A stretch of DNA of 7,303 bases from Bacteroidota bacterium (GCA_027483285.1 JAIXUZ010000188.1:1-7303), one strand, 5' to 3'. Numbered from the stretch's first letter, positions 1-6,325 are shown. The notes: generated by a model not told the origin, from the sequence alone. Made by a program: numbers and translations.

Positions 1-1505
1 AACAATACGTTATTGCGGGTGTGGAAACCCCAGTAATTGTCTTGTGCATCTTTATACGCTACAAATGCAAGGGTAGGGTTACCATTGTCACCTAAGTTTA
101 AACGGCCTACAACACCTGCACTGTTGGCATATGTACCAAAGTTGGCACCGTATACACCGGCAGTATAATTATTACCATTGAATGAGTAGCCTTTTACTGC
201 TGCATCAACAGCACGAACAGCCCAACTTGTGCCACCATCGGCAGCGTTAGAAGAACCCTCGCGGAAGGCGAAAATATTAGAATAGCCTGCACCAAAATTG
301 CTTGCTGTGCGTTCTACATATACATTTGAAGTATTTGCACCGCGGTTTGCAGCAGGAGTAAGTGGGTTAATTGCGTTTACTTTAACAAAGCCTTCAACCA
401 TTAAACCATTGGCAGGGGCAGCAGCGTTTGCAAAGTTTTGACCTATTGAAAGGTTACCTGCTATGCCTAGTTTGCTTGCAGGGGTAGTTGTACCTATGCC
501 AACGTTGGCGCCATTATTAAAAATATTGCTGCTGGTTGTTACCCATGCTGAGCCATTCCAATAAGGGGTATCGCCGGCTGAGTCACCATCTTGTAATATA
601 CCTGTAGGGCCTGTTGGGCCATCAGCACCATCGGCACCGGCAGGACCTTGAGGGCCATCAGCACCATCGGCACCGGCAGGACCTTGAGGGCCAACTGCAC
701 CATCAACACCAGCTGGGCCTTGTGGGCCAACTGCACCATCAGCACCGGCAGGACCTTGAGGGCCAACTGCACCAGCAGGGCCTTGTGGACCAACTGCACC
801 ATCAGCACCCGCAGGGCCTTGTGGGCCTACTGCACCGGCAGGACCTTGTGGACCAACTGCGCCATCAGCACCCGCAGGGCCTTGTGGGCCAACTGCACCA
901 TCAGCACCCGCAGGGCCTTGTGGACCTGCTGGACCTTGAGCACCAGCTGGGCCTTGTGGGCCTACTGAACCTGTAGAACCTTGTGGGCCTTGTATACCCT
1001 GTGGACCTGTTGGGCCTACAGCGCCGTTAGCACCGTTTGTACCGTTAGGACCTTGTGGGCCTTGTGGACCTGTTGGGCCCTGGCTACCACCACCAGAGTT
1101 ACCTGCATAAATAGCGTATGGTACGCTGATAAGCTGGCTTGTTCCTGCAACAGTATAAACGTTACCACCTGCAGGGTCAATCTCTGTTTTAATGTATTTA
1201 GGGCCACTGCCCCAGCCAATATTGGCAAATGAGCCGCTAACAACAGTGCCCTCGCCTACTTCAAGGTTAAAAAGGCCAAAGTTATTAGTGGTTTTAGTGT
1301 GAGTTTCCTGGTAAACAATAGTGCCACCGGGAGAACCATCAAGAATGCTTACGCGGATACCAAGGGCTTGGCCCGTTAACTCGGCACCTCCCTGATTGCG
1401 CGCTATAGCCTGGTAGTTGAATTTTTGCGGGGCCTGTGCCTGAACCGCAAAACCTAACAACATAAATACAGCTAAGGCTTTAAGTGTCTTAGTAATAATT
1501 TTCAT
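1..1505 (-). CDS. Collagen-like exported surface protein, C-terminus cut off by the window edge
   Basis: The reading frame is open from the ATG at 1503-1505 to the window edge (501 codons, no stop). Seen: a signal peptide (MKIITKTLKALAVF..., likely cleavage near A23/Q24); an N-terminal domain, about residues 25-135, with FNYQAIARNQGG, GLFNLEVG and SQLISVPYAIYA; an uninterrupted Gly-X-Y tract at residues 143-304; then a PYWNGSAWV and NVGIGTTTP linker (to about 342) and a Gly/Asn/Ala-rich region to the edge. Known: this N-domain, collagen tract and VGIGTT linker occur together in many Bacteroidota surface proteins, whose C-terminus may carry a tail-fibre or S74-type domain; here that part is outside the window. 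Inferred role: a trimeric, rod-like extracellular protein. The start is supported by the signal peptide directly after the ATG. It lies 48 bp downstream of the sorting-domain gene with no good promoter between, so co-transcription is likely. Function and ligand are unknown. Confidence 0.88.
   Translation of the reverse strand, partial: MKIITKTLKALAVFMLLGFAVQAQAPQKFNYQAIARNQGGAELTGQALGIRVSILDGSPGGTIVYQETHTKTTNNFGLFNLEVGEGTVVSGSFANIGWGSGPKYIKTEIDPAGGNVYTVAGTSQLISVPYAIYAGNSGGGSQGPTGPQGPQGPNGTNGANGAVGPTGPQGIQGPQGSTGSVGPQGPAGAQGPAGPQGPAGADGAVGPQGPAGADGAVGPQGPAGAVGPQGPAGADGAVGPQGPAGAVGPQGPAGADGAVGPQGPAGVDGAVGPQGPAGADGADGPQGPAGADGADGPTGPTGILQDGDSAGDTPYWNGSAWVTTSSNIFNNGANVGIGTTTPASKLGIAGNLSIGQNFANAAAPANGLMVEGFVKVNAINPLTPAANRGANTSNVYVERTASNFGAGYSNIFAFREGSSNAADGGTSWAVRAVDAAVKGYSFNGNNYTAGVYGANFGTYANSAGVVGRLNLGDNGNPTLAFVAYKDAQDNYWGFHTRNNVL
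594..1079 (-). repeat. Collagen-like Gly-X-Y tract, 54 consecutive triplets
   Basis: A glycine codon (GGT or GGC) occurs every 9 bp from 1077-1079 down to 600-602 without interruption. The first 17 triplets are varied (GPT, GPQ, GPN, GTN, GAN, GIQ, GST, GSV and others). The rest are built almost only from GPQ, GPA, GAD and GAV, ending GPT-GPT-GIL. Proline is always at the X position and Gln, Ala, Asp, Val or Thr at Y, the pattern of bacterial collagen-like proteins, which lack hydroxyproline. At 162 residues an extended triple helix would be roughly 45 nm long (inference from about 0.29 nm rise per residue). Confidence 0.95.
612..917 (-). repeat. Nine tandem units of 36 or 27 bp within the collagen tract
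   Basis: Reading on the minus strand, nine units follow one another. Seven are 36 bp (GPA-GAD-GAV-GPQ or close variants) and two are 27 bp (GPA-GAV-GPQ, lacking the GAD triplet, beginning at 845 and 782). Variants are GVD for GAD in one unit and GAD for GAV in the last two; the last ends in GPT. All lengths are multiples of 9, so gain or loss of units keeps both frame and Gly periodicity. The near-identical DNA suggests recent expansion by slippage or unequal recombination. Confidence 0.85.
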
Positions 1506-1553
1506 TTGTTGTGTGTGTATGGTTAAAAATTGTAATATGAAAATGAACTATGC

Positions 1554-2081
1554 TTACTTGATTATTTCAATGCGTTTTACAACACTAAACGATTTGGTGT
1601 TGTCAGCAGCATCAAATATTATATTTAGCATGTAAAGACCCTGGCTTACATTATCAAGGTTCATCACCTCGGTTTGCTGGCCATTTTGGGTGTTCTTAGC
1701 ATAACCACCAATTTCTCGGCCTGCCATATCAAAAAGACGGAAAGCCAGTTTACCCGCATTAGGCAGGTTAAAAGCTATGTTTACCTCGCCACTTGCAGGG
1801 TTAGGATATAGGTTGATGGTTGGGGCATTGGTAGGGAGACTGATGATGCCTACCCCTTTTAGCTGCGGCTGTTCAAAACCCTGGGTAAAAAAGCTATTGC
1901 CGCCGCCTATGGTTTCAATTACAGGTTCGCCTGCAATAGTTACCTGCAAAGAACCCCAACTGCCGCTGTAATACTCACCTGCGTTTGAAATTGTATTATT
2001 CTCAATATTTACCTGAGCCGAAGCACCAAAAATGCCTGCAAAAAACAATACGGGAACCAGTAATTTTTTCATAAAAAGCAT
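1554..2081 (-). CDS. Small secreted protein with type IX secretion sorting domain
   Basis: A 175-residue protein. Seen: a signal peptide with cleavage likely at ASA/Q (A22/Q23); a short mature region (about 23-85) with GEPVIETIGGG and FFTQGFEQPQL; then a C-terminal sorting domain (about 87-175) with INLYPNPASGEVNI, LFDMAGREI, LDNVSQGLYMLNI and a basic end, KRIEIIK. Known: this Por-secretion (type A) domain directs proteins through the Bacteroidota type IX system, usually to be removed and the cargo released or attached to the surface. GE(P)xIxT...TQGFxQP is a recurring short module in this phylum whose role I cannot name. Nearly all of the mature protein is the module plus the sorting domain, so there is no enzymatic cargo. 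Start: ATG at 2081 gives MLFMKK; the second ATG at 2072 gives the more typical MKKLLVP signal peptide and may be the real start. The collagen-like gene follows 48 bp downstream. Confidence 0.88.
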   Translation of the reverse strand: MLFMKKLLVPVLFFAGIFGASAQVNIENNTISNAGEYYSGSWGSLQVTIAGEPVIETIGGGNSFFTQGFEQPQLKGVGIISLPTNAPTINLYPNPASGEVNIAFNLPNAGKLAFRLFDMAGREIGGYAKNTQNGQQTEVMNLDNVSQGLYMLNIIFDAADNTKSFSVVKRIEIIK

Positions 2082-2259
2082 AAAAATAATATTTAGTGCA
2101 AGTTTACTAATATTTTTTGATTAAAAAGTTAACCGAAATGAAAAAAAATAATAATTATTATGTTGAAATTAAGCTATTTACAAAAAATATCCTTTTTGAC
2201 TAATAATAAGACCAAGGTAAAAACAGATGTAAGAAAACCTGGCAAAAGTGATAACAGCT
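2082..2259. other. AT-rich intergenic gap between holB and the sorting-domain gene
   Basis: This 178 bp gap has no convincing ORF. It should hold the 3' end of the holB transcript and the promoter of the 1554-2081 gene. A one-mismatch TAnnTTTG-like element (TAAACTTG, minus strand, 2099-2106) lies 17 bp before the ATG at 2081. Two weak AT-only dyads are present: a loopless 14-bp palindrome at 2148-2161 next to an A8 run (T8 on the minus strand), and caaaaa/tttttg at 2181-2198. Neither is a convincing intrinsic terminator. Confidence 0.5.
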
Positions 2260-3390
2260 TTATTTAGCAACTTGTTTAAGCAAATCAGAAACAGTTAAAG
2301 AAATATCTAAAAAAAGCACCTTTGGGTTAGCGTTACGCTCAACGTGTTCGCAGGCGCGGTTAAGTTCGGCAATAATGCGCGGGCCGTTTGTATTAGTAAC
2401 AAAAGGGCCAAACTGTTTTACAAAAGTTAGTTCCTCACCCGTTAGCTTAACCTTATCTTCGCCTAAATGATTAAACATAATACACTCGCGGATAACGCCC
2501 AGGGCATAAATAAGAAACGATTTTTGTGCCTCGCGACCCTCTTTAGCAAACCCTTCAACCCAGTTATAGAGGTTTTGAACTTTGTTGCCATAGCAATCCC
2601 TCATCCACTGGCGAAAAACAGGGAAATTACTGTCGGTTTCCTGGTTTAGCAGGCGTTGTGCTTCGCGGTAACTGCCGCCTGCTAAAAAGGCTATGTTTTT
2701 TGCCTGCGGGGCGGGTATATTATGTAAAAACTCCAGGTATTGTGCCATTTCACCCCCTTCTATAGGCTTAATTTTCAATAGCTGCGTACGCGAAATTATG
2801 GTAGGTAAAATACTGTCTGAATTTTCGCAAACCAAAATAAACAGGGTTTTATCGGGTGGTTCTTCCAGTATCTTTAGCAGCTTGTTTGATGCTGCCGCAT
2901 TCATTTTTTCTATCATCCAAACCACCATAATTTTATACTCACTTTCGTAAGCACGCAGGCTTAGTTTTTTGATGATATTCTGGCTCTCTTCTACGTTTAT
3001 GGCTACCTGCTTGTTTTCAATATCAAGCTTATTTAGCCAATCATCTAAACTTAAAAAGGGGTTGGCAATAAAAGCCTCGCGCCACTCGGTAATAAAATCG
3101 TCGGTAGTGGGTTTGCCAGTTACTTTTTTGGTGGTGGCTACGGGGACTACAAAGTGCAAATCGGGGTGGGCCAGTTTTTCAAACTTAAGGCACGATGAGC
3201 AGTGGCCGCAAGAGTCGGCGGGCTGTTTATTTTCACAGTTTATGTATTGGGCATAGGCAACAGCCAAGGGCAGCGCCCCTACCCCCTCGGTACCAAAAAA
3301 CAAGCGCGCATGGCTTATACGCCCGCTTTGTACGGTGCTTATAAGGTGTTGCTTAATTTCTGTTTGCCCGGGTATCTGACCAAATAACAT
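2260..3390 (-). CDS. holB: DNA polymerase III delta-prime subunit (clamp loader)
   Basis: A 376-residue cytoplasmic AAA+ protein. Known role: delta-prime is part of the clamp loader that opens the beta sliding clamp and places it on primed DNA. Seen: N-terminal MLFGQIPGQTEIKQHL; a degenerate nucleotide loop, GTEGVGAL (33-40), without the GKT/S of an active P-loop; a zinc-site cysteine set C52, C61, C64, C67 (CGHCSSC); NAAASNKLLKILEEPP (164-179); and the ISRT motif (199-202), the counterpart of the SRC trigger that delivers the arginine finger to a neighbouring subunit. Loss of the P-loop lysine is expected for delta-prime, which does not hydrolyse ATP. Length is normal. A long insertion between the zinc module and the NAAA motif (about 80-130) is typical of Bacteroidota versions as I recall them. 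The start is fixed: the upstream frame reaches a stop at 3421-3423 with no other ATG. Confidence 0.92.
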   Translation of the reverse strand: MLFGQIPGQTEIKQHLISTVQSGRISHARLFFGTEGVGALPLAVAYAQYINCENKQPADSCGHCSSCLKFEKLAHPDLHFVVPVATTKKVTGKPTTDDFITEWREAFIANPFLSLDDWLNKLDIENKQVAINVEESQNIIKKLSLRAYESEYKIMVVWMIEKMNAAASNKLLKILEEPPDKTLFILVCENSDSILPTIISRTQLLKIKPIEGGEMAQYLEFLHNIPAPQAKNIAFLAGGSYREAQRLLNQETDSNFPVFRQWMRDCYGNKVQNLYNWVEGFAKEGREAQKSFLIYALGVIRECIMFNHLGEDKVKLTGEELTFVKQFGPFVTNTNGPRIIAELNRACEHVERNANPKVLFLDISLTVSDLLKQVAK

Positions 3391-3394
3391 GCGG

Positions 3395-3402
3395 CAAAGA
3401 TA
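3395..3402 (-). promoter_or_regulatory. Promoter -7 element of holB (TATCTTTG)
   Basis: A perfect match to the Bacteroidota housekeeping -7 consensus TAnnTTTG, only 4 nt before the ATG at 3390. Transcription should then begin at or next to the ATG, giving a leaderless mRNA. No clear TTTG -33 element is seen. A GGAGG at 3406-3410 lies 15 nt from the ATG, too far for a normal ribosome binding site, and would be upstream of the predicted transcript. Confidence 0.6.
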
Positions 3403-3410
3403 ATTCCTCC

Positions 3411-3434
3411 AATTAGCGAATTAGCGAATTAGCG
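3411..3434. repeat. Three tandem copies of the 8-mer AATTAGCG
   Basis: Three perfect 8-bp copies (3411-3418, 3419-3426, 3427-3434), followed by a partial fourth (aat). They lie in the 70-bp gap between holB and the membrane-protein gene, immediately upstream of the holB -7 element and where a -33 element would be expected. They may simply be slippage-derived; an effect on promoter spacing is possible but unproven. Confidence 0.9.
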
Positions 3435-3460
3435 AATAAATAGTTTTAAGCAATGGTGTA

Positions 3461-4516
3461 TTACAGCCCTTTGCGGAAGTTATAGGCTATGCCAATTATA
3501 AGGCCCAGGTAATTTGGCGCTTTGCTGTGCATCTTTTTGCCAATTGTAGAATACTCAACACCATAGCGCCCATCGGCAAACAGGTTAATATTTTTAAGTA
3601 CAGGTATTTTTTTGCTTAAACGGTAGTCTACACGCATGCTAACCCAAGGGCGGATGCCAAACGCTTTAAAGCGGGATTCATCAACAGTACCAATACTTGT
3701 GGTTTTGTAAATAGAACTTTGATTGTCGTAATAAGACCATTCTGCACCTGAAGAAACTGAGCGACCAAAAACACTGCTGCGGTTGTATTGACCTATGGTG
3801 CCCAGGGTGCTAAATATTCCAAACATAGCATCAAAACCGCCCCCAATAGAAAGGCTTAACTTTTCTTCGGGGTGTATACGGTAATAATAGCTAACCGATA
3901 TATTAGCCCACTTTACTGTGTTTTCAAGCGTTGTACTTATAAAAACAGCAGTGTCTTTGATTTGGGCAATGGTATCGTTGCCAACATAATAGTAACCCAA
4001 TGTGTCTGTTTGCTGAAAAAGGGGTTTATTGTAGCCGGTAATATTAAAATTACGAGAGCCCCAGCCCGCACCAATCTTTATAACGTGCTTTTGGTTTACA
4101 TCGCCTTTTTTGCCAAAGCCCCAGCTGGTAGTAAAATCTGTTTGTCGCGATAGGTTTTCCCAATTTTTTCTTGTTGAATAATCTATTAGCGGGCTGTAGT
4201 TTGAATTATAGATAGTGCTTGTGTTATCGCCAAAATTGCTGAAAAATACAGAGCCATCATCAATAACGCCCCTGTAAATATCAGATGTAGTTGAAGGAAC
4301 ATTCCACTCCTTTTCAGTATTGTAGTGTAAATTTCCGCTAGTTGCCTCTACTCCAATCAACCTAAAAGTACGGGGTTTTTTATCCTTTTTCTCTTTCGGC
4401 TTATCGTCTTTCTTTTCTTTCGTTTCTTCAGGTTTATCTGCAGGCTTATCTACCGGAGGTTGCGCTATTGCAAGTGTTGATATAAAAAATGATAACACAA
4501 GTACATATTTTTTCAT
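3461..4516 (-). CDS. Putative outer-membrane beta-barrel protein with charged N-terminal linker
   Basis: A 351-residue exported protein not matched to a named family. Seen: a signal peptide (MKKYVLVLSFFIST..., likely cleavage A18/Q19); a Lys/Asp/Glu/Pro-rich linker at about 20-49 (DKPADKPEETKEKK and following); then about 300 residues of alternating hydrophobic/polar, aromatic-rich segments (IKIGAGWGSRNFNITGY, WANISVSYYYRI, LSLSIGGGFDAMFGI, VSMRVDYRL, NLFADGRYGVEYS), closing with LGLIIGIAYNFRKGL. The pattern and terminal strand suggest an outer-membrane barrel. The barrel prediction is inference; the strand count was not determined. The lysine-rich segment could lie in the periplasm. It begins 45 bp after mqnC and may be co-transcribed; only a one-mismatch promoter-like element (TATATTTA, 4548-4555) precedes it. 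Transported substrate, if any, is unknown. Confidence 0.75.
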   Translation of the reverse strand: MKKYVLVLSFFISTLAIAQPPVDKPADKPEETKEKKDDKPKEKKDKKPRTFRLIGVEATSGNLHYNTEKEWNVPSTTSDIYRGVIDDGSVFFSNFGDNTSTIYNSNYSPLIDYSTRKNWENLSRQTDFTTSWGFGKKGDVNQKHVIKIGAGWGSRNFNITGYNKPLFQQTDTLGYYYVGNDTIAQIKDTAVFISTTLENTVKWANISVSYYYRIHPEEKLSLSIGGGFDAMFGIFSTLGTIGQYNRSSVFGRSVSSGAEWSYYDNQSSIYKTTSIGTVDESRFKAFGIRPWVSMRVDYRLSKKIPVLKNINLFADGRYGVEYSTIGKKMHSKAPNYLGLIIGIAYNFRKGL

Positions 4517-4561
4517 AACGTATGTTTTACGGTAATTATTGGTTTAGTAAATATAGGATAA

Positions 4562-5683
4562 TTAATAATTTATCACCTGCTGCTCCATTTGTGGAAGCTC
4601 GCGATATGTATATTGTTGGGTACGCAGTTGGGGTTCAAAACCGGCTTCGCGGATAGACTCCTGAATACCATGTGAAGTAAAGCGGAACGGAGCACCGGCA
4701 ACCGATACCACGTTCTCTTCAATCATAATAGAGCCAAAATCGTTAGCGCCGCTGTGCAGGCATATTTGTGCCGTTTGCGGGCCTACCGTTAGCCACGATG
4801 CCTGTATGTTATCAATATTAGGCAGCATAATACGGCTAAGGGCTATCATGCGGATGTACTCGTCGGCCGACACGTTATTGGTAATGCCTTTAAGGCGTTT
4901 TAACAAGGTACCATCATCTTGAAAAGGCCATGGGATAAAAGCCACAAAGCCTTTGCTGCCCTCGGGCTTCTCGCTCTGCACCTGGCGAATCCACACCAAA
5001 TGTTCAAAGCGTTCTTCAATGGTTTCTATGTGCCCAAACATCATAGTGGCGGTGGTGGTAAGGCCCAGTTGGTGGGCGGCACGCATAACATCTAACCACT
5101 CGCGGCCGGTGCATTTACCCCTTGAAATAAGGCGGCGCACACGGTCGTTCAATATCTCGGCACCAGGCCCCGGCATACTGTCCATGCCGGCATCCATCAG
5201 GGCTTTTAGCACCTCGGTATGGGTAGATTTTTCCAGCTTGGTAATGTGTGCAACCTCCGGCGGCCCTAAGGCGTGTAGTTTTAGGGTTGGGTATAGTTGT
5301 TTAAGCTCTTTAAATAAATCGACATAGTACTTCAGGCTTAAACCCGGGTGGTGGCCACCCTGTAGCAGCAGCTGTTCGCCGCCGTATTTAAAGGTTTCGT
5401 CAATTTTGCGCTTGTATTCGGCTATAGAGGTAATGTAGCTCTCTTCGTGCCCCGGAATACGGTAAAAGTTGCAAAACTTGCAGTTGGCAATGCATACGTT
5501 GGTGGTGTTAACGTTACGGTCTATAATCCACGTTACTTTGCCATCGGTTTTTTTAACCTTGCGCAGCTCGTTGGCTACGTGTGCAAGCTCTGCCGTTGGG
5601 GCGTTGTGGAATAGGTAAACGCCTTCTTCTATCGATAGGAATTCGAAGTTGAGGGCACGTTGTAAAAGATCTGTAACGTTCAT
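4562..5683 (-). CDS. mqnC: Cyclic dehypoxanthinyl futalosine synthase, radical SAM (menaquinone synthesis)
   Basis: A 373-residue cytoplasmic radical SAM enzyme. Known role: in the futalosine route to menaquinone, MqnC cyclises dehypoxanthine futalosine to its cyclic form, which MqnD then splits to 1,4-dihydroxy-6-naphthoate. Seen: N-terminal FEFLSIEEGVYLF; the cluster-binding CIANCKFC (C64, C68, C71; CX3CX2C); GGEQLLLQGGHHPG (101-114), the SAM-contacting region; LHALGPPEVAHI (136-147); PGPGAEIL (171-178); MMFGHIETIEER (214-225); FIPWPFQDDGT (249-259); and ASWLTVGPQ with GANDFGSIMIEENVV near the C-terminus. Length and motif order fit MqnC better than the paralogue MqnE, especially the PWPFQ and GANDFGSIM segments. 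PGPGAE is slightly unusual; PGGGAE or PGAGAE is what I recall. No other menaquinone gene is in the window. A perfect -7 element and a leader stem-loop lie upstream. Confidence 0.93.
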   Translation of the reverse strand: MNVTDLLQRALNFEFLSIEEGVYLFHNAPTAELAHVANELRKVKKTDGKVTWIIDRNVNTTNVCIANCKFCNFYRIPGHEESYITSIAEYKRKIDETFKYGGEQLLLQGGHHPGLSLKYYVDLFKELKQLYPTLKLHALGPPEVAHITKLEKSTHTEVLKALMDAGMDSMPGPGAEILNDRVRRLISRGKCTGREWLDVMRAAHQLGLTTTATMMFGHIETIEERFEHLVWIRQVQSEKPEGSKGFVAFIPWPFQDDGTLLKRLKGITNNVSADEYIRMIALSRIMLPNIDNIQASWLTVGPQTAQICLHSGANDFGSIMIEENVVSVAGAPFRFTSHGIQESIREAGFEPQLRTQQYTYRELPQMEQQVINY

Positions 5684-5696
5684 AGCAGCTATTGAA

Positions 5697-5724
5697 CAAA
5701 CGCAGGGGTATTGTGTTGCGTTTG
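5697..5724 (-). promoter_or_regulatory. Stem-loop in the mqnC leader
   Basis: A perfect 8-bp inverted repeat (minus strand CAAACGCA ... TGCGTTTG) encloses a 12-nt loop rich in A and C. It starts 5 nt after the TAAATTTG element, so the predicted transcript would begin at or very near the first base of the stem. The stem ends 13 nt before the ATG at 5683. It could protect the 5' end, tune translation, or be a DNA operator dyad; the sequence does not distinguish these. It resembles no riboswitch I recognise and is too short for one. Confidence 0.6.
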
Positions 5725-5729
5725 GTATG

Positions 5730-5737
5730 CAAATTTA
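5730..5737 (-). promoter_or_regulatory. Promoter -7 element of mqnC (TAAATTTG)
   Basis: A perfect TAnnTTTG match on the minus strand in the 71-bp gap between the small exported protein gene and mqnC. It predicts a leader of about 40 nt carrying the stem-loop at 5697-5724. A -33 TTTG is not evident. Confidence 0.6.
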
Positions 5738-5754
5738 GGGGAAATACTAATCGG

Positions 5755-6267
5755 TTACTTATTCGTAATTGCCCCCGTAGCATACTTGCCAATAAGGCTG
5801 CGTTTTAGGAGGCAGCCGTCCCAGCCGGTGATGGAGCCGTCGGGGTGGGTTTCTTCTTTGCGGCCTTCTAAATGGGTAAAAGGGGCGTGGTATTTAAAGT
5901 AGGCTACGCTGCCTGTAAAGTACGGCGACCAAAACCTGTATTCTTCTTTTATAATTTCGGCAAATAGGGTAACACTGCCGGTGGTGTCTGATACGATTAG
6001 GACGGTATCGCCTACCGTGGGGCTGCAACCCGTAAGCAGCTGGTTGGCTACTTTGGGCATGGGGTATAGTTTTTGAAACTTCAGCGTGCCGGGCAAAAAA
6101 TTGGTGGTGGTGGGGTTGTATAAAACGGTGCTATCGGTATAGCCGGTAATAACAGCTTCGGTAACTATGGGTGCGCGTTTAAGCTCGCGCTCAATATCAA
6201 CATAGCGCGATTCTACCGTACGGTTTATAAGCAATAACGCGGGCAACAGCCATAGTAATTTTATCAT
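5755..6267 (-). CDS. Small exported or membrane-anchored protein of unknown function
   Basis: A 170-residue protein that I do not recognise. Seen: a hydrophobic N-terminus, IKLLWLLPALLLI (2-14), which could be a signal peptide or membrane anchor without an obvious cleavage site; a mostly beta-like body with AVITGYTDSTVLY (38-50), VGDTVLIVSD (85-94) and SVTLFAEII (98-106); an aromatic stretch, YRFWSPYFTGSVAYFKYH (110-127); and two cysteines only, C81 (TGCSP) and C152 (GWDGCLLK), which could pair as a disulfide outside the cytoplasm. The beta-rich pattern and spaced cysteines are weakly suggestive of a small OB-like or immunity-type fold, but this is speculation. It is divergent from the aminopeptidase gene (101 bp between starts) and upstream of mqnC on the same strand. 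Codon use looks like that of its neighbours, with no sign of transfer. Confidence 0.72.
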   Translation of the reverse strand: MIKLLWLLPALLLINRTVESRYVDIERELKRAPIVTEAVITGYTDSTVLYNPTTTNFLPGTLKFQKLYPMPKVANQLLTGCSPTVGDTVLIVSDTTGSVTLFAEIIKEEYRFWSPYFTGSVAYFKYHAPFTHLEGRKEETHPDGSITGWDGCLLKRSLIGKYATGAITNK

Positions 6268-6271
6268 GTCA

Positions 6272-6279
6272 CAAAGATG
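6272..6279 (-). promoter_or_regulatory. Possible -7 element of the 5755-6267 gene (CATCTTTG)
   Basis: One mismatch (C for T at the first position) from TAnnTTTG, exactly 4 nt before the ATG at 6267. The same geometry occurs at holB, and it too would predict a leaderless transcript. Confidence 0.4.
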
Positions 6280-6325
6280 GTATTTTCAGGTGATATCCAT
6301 ATACCGTGCCAATGCCTTTTTAAAT

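Noticed and set aside
594..1079. CRISPR-like or direct-repeat array
   Set aside because: The repeats are contiguous, have no unique spacers and translate as Gly-X-Y, so this is coding minisatellite DNA.
539..1243. Several open frames through the collagen repeat on both strands, encoding Leu/Val/Met-rich or His/Gln/Leu-rich repetitive peptides
   Set aside because: The repeat period is a multiple of 3, so any frame lacking a stop in one unit stays open through all of them. The minus-strand collagen frame, with its signal peptide and perfect Gly spacing, is the real gene.
2141..2161. Intrinsic terminator: 14-bp palindrome next to a T8 run (minus strand)
   Set aside because: The dyad is AT-only with no loop, so the hairpin would be very weak. 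It also lies about 100 bp past the holB stop.
2181..2198. caaaaa/tttttg dyad as a holB terminator
   Set aside because: Six pairs, five of them A-T, with no distinct T tract after the stem; AT-rich DNA yields such dyads by chance.
2260..3390. Loss of the P-loop lysine as a sign of a broken ATPase gene
   Set aside because: Delta-prime subunits normally lack ATPase activity, and the frame is full length with the zinc cysteines and SRT motif intact.
4953..5327. Plus-strand 124-codon ORF antisense to mqnC
   Set aside because: It lies wholly within a well-conserved enzyme gene, has no recognisable motif or promoter, and is explained as a shadow frame.
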